64,000 nt of DNA from Bremia lactucae (Eukaryota; Oomycota; Peronosporomycetes; Peronosporales; Peronosporaceae), in contig NC_090610.1 of the NCBI RefSeq assembly GCF_004359215.1, positions 4,266,739 through 4,330,738 of the forward strand. The letters are read 5' to 3'. Both the position numbers and the translations under genes were made by a program. Shown here piece by piece: positions 54,973 through 64,000 of the stretch. Position 1 is the stretch's first letter. Each line of letters starts with the position of its first letter. Under the pieces are notes generated by a model. The model had not been told where the DNA came from and did no database searches. It saw only the letters and a program-made list of their open reading frames with translations.

Positions 54973-55591
54973 TTGCTCAGCCCGTTCTCGGGCCCTACTA
55001 TGCACGAATACACAGGATCCGGGACTCAAGCTGACAAAAAAAAGCTTATGTGCGAAGGAGGTTGCAAACACAACGAGTCCATGGCTGGGGTACCATATAG
55101 AAATGCTGTCGGCTACCTGATGTACTTTACGGTCGATACACGCCCCGATCTCGCTGCGGTAGTAGCAGTGATCAGCCAATTTGCTACAGTTTTATGTCCG
55201 ACACACTAGCAAGCACTCACGAGAGTATTCAGGTATATACAAGGCACAAATTGCATGGTATCAAGTTTCAAGCATCAAGTGACAAGGGACTTCAAGGCTA
55301 CACGGATGCAGACTGGGCTGGAGACACAGAGTCAAGAAGAAGCACCAGTGGCATTTTTGATGAGCGGCGGATGTATCAGCTGGAAAAGCAAGAAGCAGCG
55401 CACTGTGGCACTTCGTCTACGGAAGTCGAACACATGGCGTTGCCAGAAGTAGCACAAGAAGCGGTGTGGCTAAAGGCATTTCTGTGTGAGCTCGTTGAGA
55501 TGTCGAGAAGCGATGCGGTCAAGATCTATGAGGACAACCAAGGCTCAATAGCATTGGCCGAGAATCCGACATTCTACAAACGCATCAAGCA
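54973..55591 (+). pseudogene. pol: Copia-4 RT end and RNase H, truncated
   Basis: The plus strand encodes MCEGGCKHNESMAGVPYRNA, VGYLMYFTVDTRPDLAAVV and VISQFAT, then, shifted, GYTDADWAGDTESRRSTSG and VKIYEDNQGSIALAENPTFY with KRIKHI. The RNase H acidic residues DADWAG and YEDNQGS are present. The domain stops in mid-motif at 55591 (the RIKHID...RYHF block is cut after KHI), where Gypsy-2 RT sequence follows directly. Confidence 0.7.
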
Positions 55592-57540
55592 CATTGTACG
55601 TCAACTTGCAAAAGTGCGTCATAGCGGTCCCTGAGATACCTTTGCTGGATTGCATCGTAGTTGCACATGGTGTACGAGCAGACCTAGACAAGGTAAAGTC
55701 AGTAAAGGAATGGCCAATCCGACGGGCATGTGAAGGATTTGCGCCAATTCCTAATTACTTGCATAAATACAGCAAGAATTATGCTCAGCAAACTAACCCA
55801 TTATACTGACTCCTTAAAAAGGACGCATACTGGGTTTGGTTGGAAGATCAAAAAGATGCTTTCACATCAGTGAAGCAATTTCTTGTAGAGGCCTTGGACT
55901 TGGCATTGCCAGACGAGGATAAGCCTTCTAGCGTCGTCTGTGATGCAAATAATTTTGCAATGGAAGCGTGCTCATGCAGAAGGATGACGACGGCGTTGAC
56001 CGTGTCATCTCTTATCATTCCCGGCTTCTATAAGCCGCGGAACGAAATTACCCTCTGCATGATAAAGCGCTACTTTCAATACAGCATGCTCTTGTCAAGT
56101 TTCGAGTGCACCGATTGGGCACCGAACCATTTGTGGTTTTTACAGATCATGCAATAGTGCGGACTGGAATAAGCTCACCGCACCTCTCGCCTAGAATGGC
56201 AAGATGGCTCACATTCTTCTCTGAATTTAATTTCAAAGTTGAATATAAGCCGGGAAAGTCGAATGTCTTGACTGATGCTTTATCGCGCAGACCATACTTC
56301 GAGAAAAGACACCAGGAAAGTGTGTCTAGTGCGAAAGCACAATTTCAGCCGTCGACGTTGGCAGCCATGAAGGCATACCACGTGACGAGCTCATTAGCCT
56401 CTGAGATAAAAGAGAGCTACAGTCAGGACGACCACTGTCGCCTGCTGTTGGATCACTTTGGTGGACGAAAGGTTTCCCTTCCGTCGCACCTGAAAGCTAA
56501 GCTAGATCGCTTTAGCTACAGCGATGGGCTGTTATGGCATCAGCTGTCATCTTGTGATCCCTTGAAAATATATGTGCCTCATGACACAGATCTCAAGTTG
56601 ATAATTCTTCAAGAGCTCCATGATGCGCCATTTAGGGGGCATCTGGGCCGTGAAAAGACATTTTTATAGTTTCAGAGGAATTTTGGTGGCCACATCTATA
56701 TAGATGGGTGGCCAACTATATTCGCTCTTGCGAACAGTGTCAGCGCGTTAAGCCTGCACCATCCAGCAGTGCGCCACTGAAGCCGCTACCGATTCCAACG
56801 AATTGTTGAAAGTGAGCCAGGCTGGACTTCATGTTTGGCATGCCACCCGACCACAAGGGTCGGCCGGGGCTCGTCGTCGTTTTAGACAGACTGAGCAAGA
56901 TGGCGCATTAAGCACCATTCAAAATACCGATAACAGGCAAGGAGGCAGCTCTTGTTCCTGGATCATGTTTACTGACTATACGGGATGCCCGAGGACATAG
57001 TATTGGACCGGGATCAACATTTCAACGTCAGGTTTTTGGCGACATGTGTTTGATCTGCTAGGTAGCAAGCCCTACATGTCGTTCGCAAATCATTCTCATA
57101 CCGATGGCCAAACTGAAAGTGCCAATAGGGTCGTGGCAGTTTATTACGCACGATAGCGATTCCCAAAGAATGGAGCAAAAAATTGCCTTTTGTAGAGTTC
57201 ACTATTAATAACAGTGTCCACGTCAGTACGGGTGAGACATCGTTTCAAATAAACGGATGCGCCACCCTCCCCCACTAAGACTCGGGCTGCGAAAGAGGGA
57301 CACAGTTTTGTCAATATGACGAAACAGGGCATCATCTCAAAGACAGAAACTTATCCCTAGTGACCCTGCCGGGTTGGCAGTGGTCAGTATGGAGTCACGG
57401 CAAGGAATTCCTGTGCTTCCAACAATGACGATGTTTCGTTATTTACAACTACGTCCTATGACCGACCTCTCGGCGGTGTCATAGGCGAGTTGGATGCAAA
57501 AGCGTAAGCGGGGCTTAACGTTTTGTGGAAGTGCGATTAG
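55592..57540 (+). pseudogene. pol: Gypsy-2 RT end, RNase H and integrase (third copy)
   Basis: Begins with YVNLQKCVIAVPEIPLLDCI (RT end) and continues with the RNase H blocks seen at 36289-36982, including the same frameshift near 55961. A 187-codon ORF (56106-56669) covers the RNase H end, linker and integrase zinc domain (ELHDAPFRGHLGREKTFL). The integrase core from 56700 is broken: GRPGLVVVLDRLSKMAH-like and DRDQHFN-like remnants, and TDGQTESANRV at about 57100-57130. It leads into aORF2 at 57546, polypurine tract and LTR, so it is the 3' half of a Gypsy-2 element whose 5' half has been replaced by Copia sequence. Confidence 0.72.
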
Positions 57541-57545
57541 CCAAG

Positions 57546-58402
57546 CTAGTGAAAAGAAACAAGGGGTACAGTATCGCCCATGATTTCTTTCACACACAAG
57601 CGAGCGAAATTACTTCGCCGCGACCGCTGTTTCATCGCGTCGTAATGGATGAAACCGGCGCGTGAATATCGCCTCATATTGGTCGGGCGTTTCATTGGAA
57701 CGCAACACGACCGGGATCGGGAAAATACGTCCAAGCGATTCTCCTGAATCTTCCATAAATTAAAGACGCCATAATAATTATGAGTATCTAGAATAGCGCG
57801 CTCTTGGAGCGACGCCTTCGGCCCGTTGACACGAGGCCATTGAGATGGAGGAGGCATAAGTGATATGCCACCCGCCGCATAACCACGTTTGAAACGACTG
57901 GCTTGTGACACCGACTGAGCACGCTCACGTGTCGTCCGCTGAGCCTCACATTAAGACTCCTCTATGTCAGAACCATTATGAATAATGGTCTGAGCATAAA
58001 ATGTTGTGGTTTTACACAACGGGAAAGCAGCTGCGCTTTTATGGACAGCGTTCTCATAAATGGTCGCTGTGCTAACCAGCGCTGACGACGAGACATCATA
58101 GGTAAATGTTGCTGTCTCAAAATTAGTTGAGATGGGAGACGATTGGATGGGCGTCAAAGCGCCACCACGCTCTTCATCATCACTACGCGGAATGGAGTCG
58201 ATTCATTGTAATCGACAATAGTAACGGATCTACATCCGCACTGCGCAAGTAAGATGGATCTCTAAGGCCCAGTTAACGCGACAGCAGCAGTAGCTGTCGG
58301 CGTTTCGACTGATGCATTAGACGCTGTCCGCGTGCGCTTCGCGCGTGGTTGAGTGGGTGTCTTCGCAGACGACCCACCAACTTTGCCCCTTTTAGGTGGC
58401 AT
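57546..58402 (-). pseudogene. aORF2 (antisense gene of Gypsy-2), most complete copy
   Basis: Minus strand from ATG 58402-58400: MPPKRGKVGGSSAKTPTQPR, then AKRTRTASNASVETP and ATAAVALTGP before a first stop. The basic start looks like a nuclear localisation signal. Then MTPIQSSPISTNFETATFTY (57951-58157) with an NGSDIEES block and stop. A 121-codon open stretch (57546-57911) follows: MSQASRFKRGYAAGGISLMP, ILDTHNYYGVFNLWKIQENR and AGFIHYDAMKQRSR. Block order agrees with 10974-12040. It runs opposite to pol, towards the integrase end, and starts 124 bp from the LTR. No known family is recognised. Confidence 0.6.
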
Positions 58403-58513
58403 ATTCGTGTAAGACCTAGGTAGTAAGAGGTAATGAGAGACCTACGCGGCGCGTAAAGCAGCTCGCTGTTGCTCTGTCTCTTTGACGAATTTGCAAAATG
58501 TAAATTTGTTTTT

Positions 58514-58526
58514 AAAGAGAAGATGG
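58514..58526 (+). other. Polypurine tract of Gypsy-2 3' LTR
   Basis: AAAGAGAAGATGG abuts the LTR start TGTAACGGGC at 58527, as at 210-223. Confidence 0.58.
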
Positions 58527-58965
58527 TGTAACGGGCTAAAGTTGCCCATACACACCGTAAAGTATACTTTGTGTACTTAAGGGTATGGTCACTTACTGAG
58601 TAATGTAATTGTTCCTACCACTTGGTTGTGGTTCACATTGTGACCCACATTGTGTATGTGATGTCCCTGAAGGCATTCATATTGGCGGGGATGACGGCTA
58701 GCGTCATCCGTCACGCGAGGTATCTAGAAAGATACGCTTGCAATACATAGTAATGTTATCTACAGAGATGACATTTTTGATTGGTAAAAGTAGATATTTA
58801 CATTTTATTACGATTAAATATGAATCAGTCCGAAAACTACTTCCTACTTAGCAAGTGCGCACGAGAAGCCGGATTACCCTCCCATGACGACACGTATACC
58901 AGAGTACTTCGTGCGTTAACTGAGGTCGCCAAGGCGCCCACCACAACAACCGCACTGCAGCGGAT
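58527..58965 (+). repeat. Gypsy-2 3' LTR, truncated
   Basis: Starts TGTAACGGGCTAAAGTTGCC and matches 224-660 and 32703-33140, including the palindrome GGATGACGGCTAGCGTCATC at about 58687. Homology stops near 58965 and no terminal GTTACA is reached, so the 3' end is lost. The 83-codon ORF at 58781-59032 is mostly LTR and is not a gene. Confidence 0.65.
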
Positions 58966-59093
58966 CTACCTCGCTCCTAAAGTCAGAGGAAGACTTTTAG
59001 ACTCAGAGAGTCTCTTAGTTCTATTGAACTAATGGGTTCAACAACTCAGGGAGTCGTACGACCTATAGAAGCTTAACGAATCCTTGTTCAAGG
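58966..59093 (+). other. Unassigned sequence between LTRs
   Basis: No motif is recognised. It is continuous with 59522 onward if the solo LTR and one target-site copy are removed. Two of the three frames stay open for several tens of codons across that joint. Confidence 0.35.
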
Positions 59094-59516
59094 TGTAACG
59101 GGGCACTACGACTTGTACTGCTTCAGTACAAGTCCACTTCGCACTGCTTCAGTTGCGAATGGTGCCTTACGTCACTAGTACGTGCAGAGGAAGACTTCTC
59201 TTTAAGACATATACCTTAAAGAGGGTTAAATGAAAATTCTGTATTAATATATTTAAGTTTCTTCTTCTTTCTATCTGTTAATGCTTACTTAATTAAAAAT
59301 TAATATTAAACATTCAATTGAAATCTAATATGTCTCTCTCTCTTTGTTTACGTTTACAGCTGATTAGTCTGCGGGATAAATAGAAATAATAGCCTATACC
59401 TATTTATGGATAAGATTTCTGAACATTACTATATAAAGTAATATTCTCTACCTTTCAGATAATATATTAATTAACAACCTTAAGTGTTAATTTCATGTAA
59501 CGATACACCCGTTACA
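59094..59516 (-). repeat. Solo LTR (Gypsy-1 type) with 5-bp target-site duplication
   Basis: Plus-strand ends are TGTAACGGGG and CCCGTTACA, 423 bp. CAAGG is present on both sides (59089-59093 and 59517-59521). It is the reverse complement of the LTR type at 15647-16088. No internal region is present, so it arose by LTR-LTR recombination. Near its left end GACTTGTACT-gcttc-AGTACAAGTC forms a 10-bp stem (59108-59132). Confidence 0.9.
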
Positions 59517-59521
59517 CAAGG

Positions 59522-59984
59522 GATCCAGGGGTTCGAAGAACCAACTGGCAACTTGGATAAAACGAGCTATGCTCTGTCATTCCTTTGCAAAAAATCGACA
59601 GCTGAAACAAGTAGCGCAATGCGATAATCCCGCACGTAAGTTAGCTGAGTTTATGTATGAGAAAGAGGCATATTGTGAATTTTGAAAAAATAGGGGTAGT
59701 TTATGAATTTTGATTCAAAAGAGCTAACGTTACATTTGTCGCTTGAGAAGCGCCGCCTACATATACTAAGCTCTTAATTCCACTGGTTTGACTTTCCTTA
59801 CACTCCTTCTATATATTCCTTGCTCCAGTGGCCACAAACTTTCGCCCAAAATGCCAGTGGTCCGCTAACAAGTAATAACTTTCAGTGACTAGACACATTC
59901 GCTGCAGAAACGATAACTTTACGATCTTTTAGTGGTTTTATCCTAAAGATTAACCCTTAACAATATTCCTTTGTCGAATATCAA
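59522..59984. other. Intergenic region upstream of the GH85-like gene
   Basis: A 50-odd codon open segment to about 59685 (contains WIKRAMLCHSFAKNRQLKQV) has no recognised family. From 59690 to 59984 the DNA is pyrimidine-rich, with TATATATTCC near 59810. This is the likely promoter and 5' leader of the gene at 59985, but I cannot place an initiator with confidence. Confidence 0.35.
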
Positions 59985-62735
59985 ATGTATCTCGTTGCTA
60001 CTGCTTCTGCAAAAGACAGCAGCAGCACCACCATCTCCGTGGAAGGAATTACGACGTTGGTGGTCGTCGGATTAGCGCTACTATACTGGTGTTTCTACCG
60101 CACACAACCCATCTCGCCCCCCACTGATTTATCTATCAATTCTGCTCGCGAGACGCGATTTATCACGTTCATCGAGCATGAAATCTCCACGAATGAGACG
60201 GTCTTGTTTATTGCAAGTAAAGATCATTTGGCACATTTTCAAGACTTTTTTAATGCGTTAAGAGCACCTTTTCACGTCGTAAATTTATCTCGGATAGCAG
60301 GTGGCACAAGGGTCATGGAATTGCTCCGGGAACGATACAAAGAACCAACCAAAAACGAGTTTTTATTTCGCAAAGGGACATTCGTGGGCGGATCACAGCC
60401 GTTACGTAGTCTATTAGTCGAAGAACGGCAAACTAAGCTTAATGACCAATTTGACTGGAGTCGCATACGTTTGGATACAAAAAGTAATACGGGAGTTCTG
60501 GTACTCAGTCCAATGAATGGGTTTCAGTGTGTCCAAGATAGCAACCAAGTTTTTGACGTGGCTACATTAAAAATGAAGTTATTGCATACAGTGCTGGAGC
60601 TTCGCGCGTTTGATATTCAAAATCTGTCGAAATGCCGTGTGCCGATTGCTTTAAAAGCGACAAAGCAACGTAGACGCAGTAAATTGCTAGTGTGCTACGA
60701 CATGACGCGAGAATATAAAGAGGACCGGTTCAAACATAAATTGGCTGATTTAAATGAAACACAATTTTATCAATGGGATCTCGTGGACGTGTTTGTGTCT
60801 TTTAGCCATGCACTCGTGAGCCCACCACCGAGTGGGTGGATCGCCGCTGGGCATCGCCACGGGGCTCAAGTATTAGGGACTTTACTCACGAAAGGTCCTG
60901 ACGGTATCAATCAATGTAACGAAATATTTAAAGACACTCGCTCGGCCGAGGTACGCTCGCAATTAATGACATTTTTTTATTTGTCGGTAGCTAATACTTT
61001 TGGATATTATTGTGCAGACATTTGCATCCAAGCTGGCTGCTATCGCGAGGCAAAGTGGTTTTGATGGCTGGCTCATTGTTGTACAAAATGACGTTTCACC
61101 TGAGCTCGTAATGAATATTCATGTCTTTCTACGCACGCTTTCCACGATGCTGCAGCTTCACAATCCACTGGCCCACGTCATTTGGAACGGCAGCCTTTCC
61201 CGCTCTGGCAAAAAGTGCGCCTACGTTCGCTTCGATGATTCCAGTGCCGAATTTGTTTGCAACGTCGACGGTTTTTTTGCAAACGATGGCTGGACTTCGG
61301 AAGACGCCAAGTTTTCAGCTGCTTTTGATCGCGATCGTCGATATAATATTTACATGGGCATCGATGTGCCCGAACGACACGAAAAGCTTGACGATAGCAC
61401 AATCAAATGTAGTGAGCTGCTTCGTCAGGTTTGGAACTCAGGTGTTTCTGCTGCCCTTCGCATTAGCTGGCAGCATTTAGACAAAGTTCCAGTAGGTATT
61501 GTCGAGAATTCCTTTTGGAATACTGTGCGGCAAAGCTGGAAAAAGAAAAGCCCGTGCTATGATGCACTAGGTGGGGAGAATTGCTTTTATACGGCATTCA
61601 ACGTGGGATATGGTGTTGGTGTATGGGTAGAAGGATCTCGTGTGAGCTCTTCCATTTGGTCTGATGTCACAGAGCAGAGCATTCAGCCCGATCAGGCATT
61701 GCACACTGGTGCATCTGTCTCTACTGCTACAGGGTCTATGGAGGCGATTATCTCGTATAATACAGCCTTTCAAGGAGGTGCCAGCGTTCAAATACAGGTT
61801 AGTACAAGAACTTGTCATACTACAGCTTAAGGTTGCTAATCTTGTGTGAGCCATAGGGTCAATTATTTGGACGCGAAAAAGCGTATTTCAAGCTCTTTGA
61901 TGTGGATATTGAGTTCTCGCCACTTCGAACCGTGGAGATTTCATACACGACTGCAGTACGAGATGATTTTGTGTGTCTGCTCGTGCTGACAGTGTGTCCA
62001 GGCTTGGATTGTGCCACGCACTATGTGATATTGCGCTCTAAAGATAACGCATCGAGCTCAAAAACTCGACTTATTCATCAAGACAAAATTGTTGTATCAA
62101 CGGTTGCAAAGGCATCGATGAAAAAGCATCTTTTCCATCCGATTCGTACCGATACTTTCAATATCGAAGGCGTAAATGCTGAGGTAATACAAGGTCTTTC
62201 TGACGGTTGGTGCAAGAAAACTTATCGTATTGGGGGTCAGCTGTGGGACCAAAAACATATCGTCGAAATCGGCGTTCTCTGCACCAAGAATAACAGAAAA
62301 ATGTGCGAAACTTCAGACTTTTTGGCATACCTTGGAGAAATCTGTGTGGTCGGTAGCAACGGCAATCGTACGGTTGATGCAGTGTACCGAAGCGTGCACA
62401 GCCAGCCGAAGAGCTGCGAAAATGCGAGGCTTGTCTCATTCAAGCGCAACAGTCCGCAATCAGTTTCATTGGCAGTGGAATGGGATTTTGCATTGGATGG
62501 GATGCCTGTACGCTACGTGGTGGGTTTTGCTTGCACCGAAGATGGCAAGCGTCTTTATCTAGGTAAAAGCTTCTATGATGTTCTTGAGGTGGACGCATGC
62601 GACTGGAAGCAAGAAGGGAAAGCAGATTCTTCGACCGTGTCACATTCGTCGGCTCGCCTTACACTCGAATTGCAAAGTATTTCATGGACTGGACAGAGTG
62701 GATTAGACGTCTGTCGATTGCATTTAAAAGAATGA
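59985..62735 (+). CDS. Membrane-anchored glutaredoxin-like/GH85 ENGase-like protein, probable pseudoenzyme
   Basis: Three exons (59985-60950, 61018-61797, 61857-62735), 874 aa, all junctions in phase 0. A hydrophobic segment at about residues 22-38 is followed by Arg39, predicting an N-out anchor with a cytosolic body. Residues about 57-152 resemble glutaredoxin (TVLFIAS, KGTFVGGSQPL) but have no CPYC cysteines. Residues about 230 to 874 match cytosolic endo-beta-N-acetylglucosaminidase (GH85), which releases N-glycans from proteins: LLVCYDM, EDRF, YQWDLVDVFVSFSH, GHRHGAQVLGT, SGFDGWLI, DGFF (406-409), YMGIDV and C-terminal FLAYLGEICVV and GFACTEDGKRLYLG. GH85 needs Asn-x-Glu after GWLI; here residues 343-345 are Val-Val-Gln. 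Long open exons argue against a pseudogene, so a non-catalytic role is likely. The start is the first ATG before the anchor. Confidence 0.85.
60951..61017 (+). other. Intron 1 of the GH85-like gene
   Basis: GTACGC at the donor, TGTGCAG at the acceptor, 67 bp, with CTAAT 27 bases before the acceptor. Removal joins DTRSAE to TFASKLAAIARQSGFDGW in phase 0, restoring the GH85 motif. Confidence 0.88.
61798..61856 (+). other. Intron 2 of the GH85-like gene
   Basis: GTTAGT at the donor, CATAG at the acceptor, 59 bp, containing CTAAT. Removal joins GGASVQIQ to GQLFGREKAYF in phase 0. Confidence 0.85.
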
Positions 62736-63252
62736 CAGGATGGGTGAAGCAGCACGTGGTGTTGTCTATAGAAGCTATAAGTTGGCGCTATTATGTTGCA
62801 CAACATTGGAATGGTTCGAGGACAGGACAGGCGCTGTAGCATGACTCATCAAAACGCCTGCAGACACTATCAAACTAAATCAAAAGTCTTGGGTGCCTTG
62901 TGTCGTTGCAAAGTTGGGCCTCGCACGAAAGTTTTTTAAAAGTTTTTTAAGGAGTAGCGATCCAATCTCTATAGCTTCGCCTTAAAAGAGCCTATCTGCA
63001 GCTAAGCCACTACATTGTCTGTAAAATTCAGCAGAGACGATCAGCTTTTTTTATTATTGATCATTCTAAGAGATCTTTAAGCCGTACCCGTCTTAAATTG
63101 TCACCAATTAGTGAAAATGTAAGTATTGTAAATTTATAGCAATTTAAACACTGAGTTTCGAAAAAAATACTCGGCAGCGATAATTTAGCGAATTCTTTGC
63201 AATATAACCGAGTTTCGTTACATGCCATTCTGTAGCATTTGCACGCATACGT
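62736..63252. other. Downstream region without recognised gene
   Basis: 3' flank of the GH85-like gene. It is AT-rich with short T runs and no ORF with a recognisable motif. Confidence 0.5.
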
Positions 63253-63372
63253 ATGACAAACCGTATGAGCCCTCCTGGAAAAAATATGAGTGCTGTAGAT
63301 TCTGGCTTTAGTGTTTACAGTGATCTAACATCCGAGTTATCTGAAAGCTTGCTCGGTCTTTTCGGCAAGTGA
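63253..63372 (+). CDS. Small ORF, 39 aa, unknown
   Basis: ATG at 63253 to TGA at 63372, starting MTNRMSPPGKNMSAVDSGFS and continuing VYSDLTSELSESLLGLFGK. It is not an LTR piece, and its composition is protein-like (acidic, Ser/Leu-rich helix at the end). It ends 28 bp before an LTR fragment, so it could be the first exon of a gene broken by that insertion, or chance. Confidence 0.25.
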   Translation: MTNRMSPPGKNMSAVDSGFSVYSDLTSELSESLLGLFGK

Positions 63373-63400
63373 TCAAGTCATCCCTTGTGCCGAGTCATAT

Positions 63401-63500
63401 TGAAACGGGGCACTGCCGACTTGTACTTCTTCAGTATAAGTCTACTTTGCATTTCTTTAGTGAAAGTAGTGCCACACGTTACTTCACTTTTTTTTGGTAC
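63401..63500 (-). repeat. LTR fragment (Gypsy-1 type)
   Basis: TGAAACGGGGCACTGCCGAC resembles the left end of the solo LTR (TGTAACGGGGCACTACGACT), including the GACTTGTACT stem arm. Homology fades after about 100 bp. Confidence 0.6.
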
Positions 63501-63698
63501 ATTACAGTCATTTAATTATCCTAACGACCCGAAAATGTCCGTCCGACTTAGGCCTACACATCCTTGTCGCTTTGGTAGCTACGTATTGCTACATGCTACC
63601 ACATGCACACTACAACGGCGTGCCTTACTGTTATCCAGCTTCACCGCGCACCTTATCAACGTGCGCTGTCCCATTCATGTCGATCCAGTAACTTAAGT
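63501..63698. other. No gene recognised between LTR pieces
   Basis: Short overlapping frames only; no motif. Confidence 0.4.
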
Positions 63699-64000
63699 TG
63701 TAACGGGGCACTGCGACTTGTACTGTTTCAGTACAAGTCCACTTCACACTGCTTCAGATGTGAGTGGTGCATCTCGTTAGGTGACGTACACTGTACGTAT
63801 AGAGGAAGACTTCTCTTAAGGCAAGTTAGCTTAAGAGTGTCAAATGAAATCTGTATTAATATAGTTAAGTGTCTTGTTAATCTATCTTTGTAAATGTTGA
63901 CTTAACTATAAACTAATACTAAACATGTAAATGAATTCTTATCTATCTTATCTAGTAACTCTCTTTGATTACTTCTACAGCTGATTAGTCTGCGGAATAA
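63699..64000 (-). repeat. LTR (Gypsy-1 type), runs off right edge
   Basis: Starts TGTAACGGGGCACTGCGACT and follows the solo LTR at 59094 to about its position 59390 (CAGCTGATTAGTCTGCGG). The window ends before the terminal CCCGTTACA. Confidence 0.75.

Noticed and set aside
58781..59032. 83-codon ORF inside the LTR at 58527
   Set aside because: Mostly LTR sequence shared with 224-778 and 32703-33232, where the frame is not kept.
59985..61064. Reading exon 1 on to the stop at 61064 as a complete 359-aa protein
   Set aside because: The last 37 residues after 60950 lose all similarity to GH85, while a 67-bp intron with GT-AG and CTAAT restores it in phase.

Overview
The window looks like a repeat-dense stretch of an oomycete (downy mildew or Phytophthora-like) nuclear genome. 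This is inferred from three things: the style of the Ty3/Gypsy and Ty1/Copia polyproteins, very short GT-AG introns (67 and 59 bp) that each contain a CTAAT branch-site motif, and the single host gene. I cannot name the species. About 58 kb of the 64 kb is decayed, nested and rearranged LTR retrotransposon sequence. The one clearly conserved host gene lies at the right end (59985-62735).

Layout from left to right. 1-1026: 3' tail of a Gypsy-2 element and a chimeric LTR. 1027-16088: a Gypsy-1 element on the plus strand. It carries a 2.55-kb tandem duplication whose junction is an N, and its RNase H region is split at 7061-12113 by an LTR-less Gypsy-2 fragment. It ends with an antisense gene, a polypurine tract and a 3' LTR. 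16089-19860: shredded Gypsy pieces on both strands. 19862-24212: a minus-strand Gypsy-3 element. 24239-30960: a minus-strand Gypsy-1 element with a six-copy minisatellite made from its own reverse transcriptase. 30961-32700: AT-rich noncoding DNA and an unidentified ORF. 32703-38970: the best preserved Gypsy-2 element, with an integrase whose motifs are all present. 38975-41611: chimeric gag and antisense-gene pieces plus an LTR. 41612-48118: a third Gypsy-1 element, minus strand. 48119-55591: four Copia pieces in both orientations. 55592-58965: 3' half of a Gypsy-2 element with antisense gene, polypurine tract and LTR. 59094-59516: a solo LTR with a perfect 5-bp target-site duplication. 59985-62735: host gene. 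63401-64000: more LTR sequence.

Two observations stand out. First, both main Gypsy lineages carry an extra gene on the opposite strand, between the integrase C-terminus and the 3' LTR. Gypsy-1 copies (aORF1) lie at 14188-15533, 24594-25717 and 41759-43548, with chimeric pieces near 39551-41095. Gypsy-2 copies (aORF2) lie at 1-91, 10974-12040, 38583-38849 and 57546-58402. The opposite orientation holds wherever an adjacent pol or 3' LTR can be oriented, and peptide motifs survive between diverged copies. Second, the host gene encodes a predicted 874-aa membrane-anchored protein with a glutaredoxin-like N-terminal region lacking active-site cysteines and a GH85 endo-beta-N-acetylglucosaminidase-like body. 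In that body the catalytic Asn-x-Glu pair reads Val-Val-Gln, so it looks like a pseudoenzyme.

Nearly all transposon ORFs have stops or frameshifts. They are listed as pseudogenes by domain, with the defects noted.
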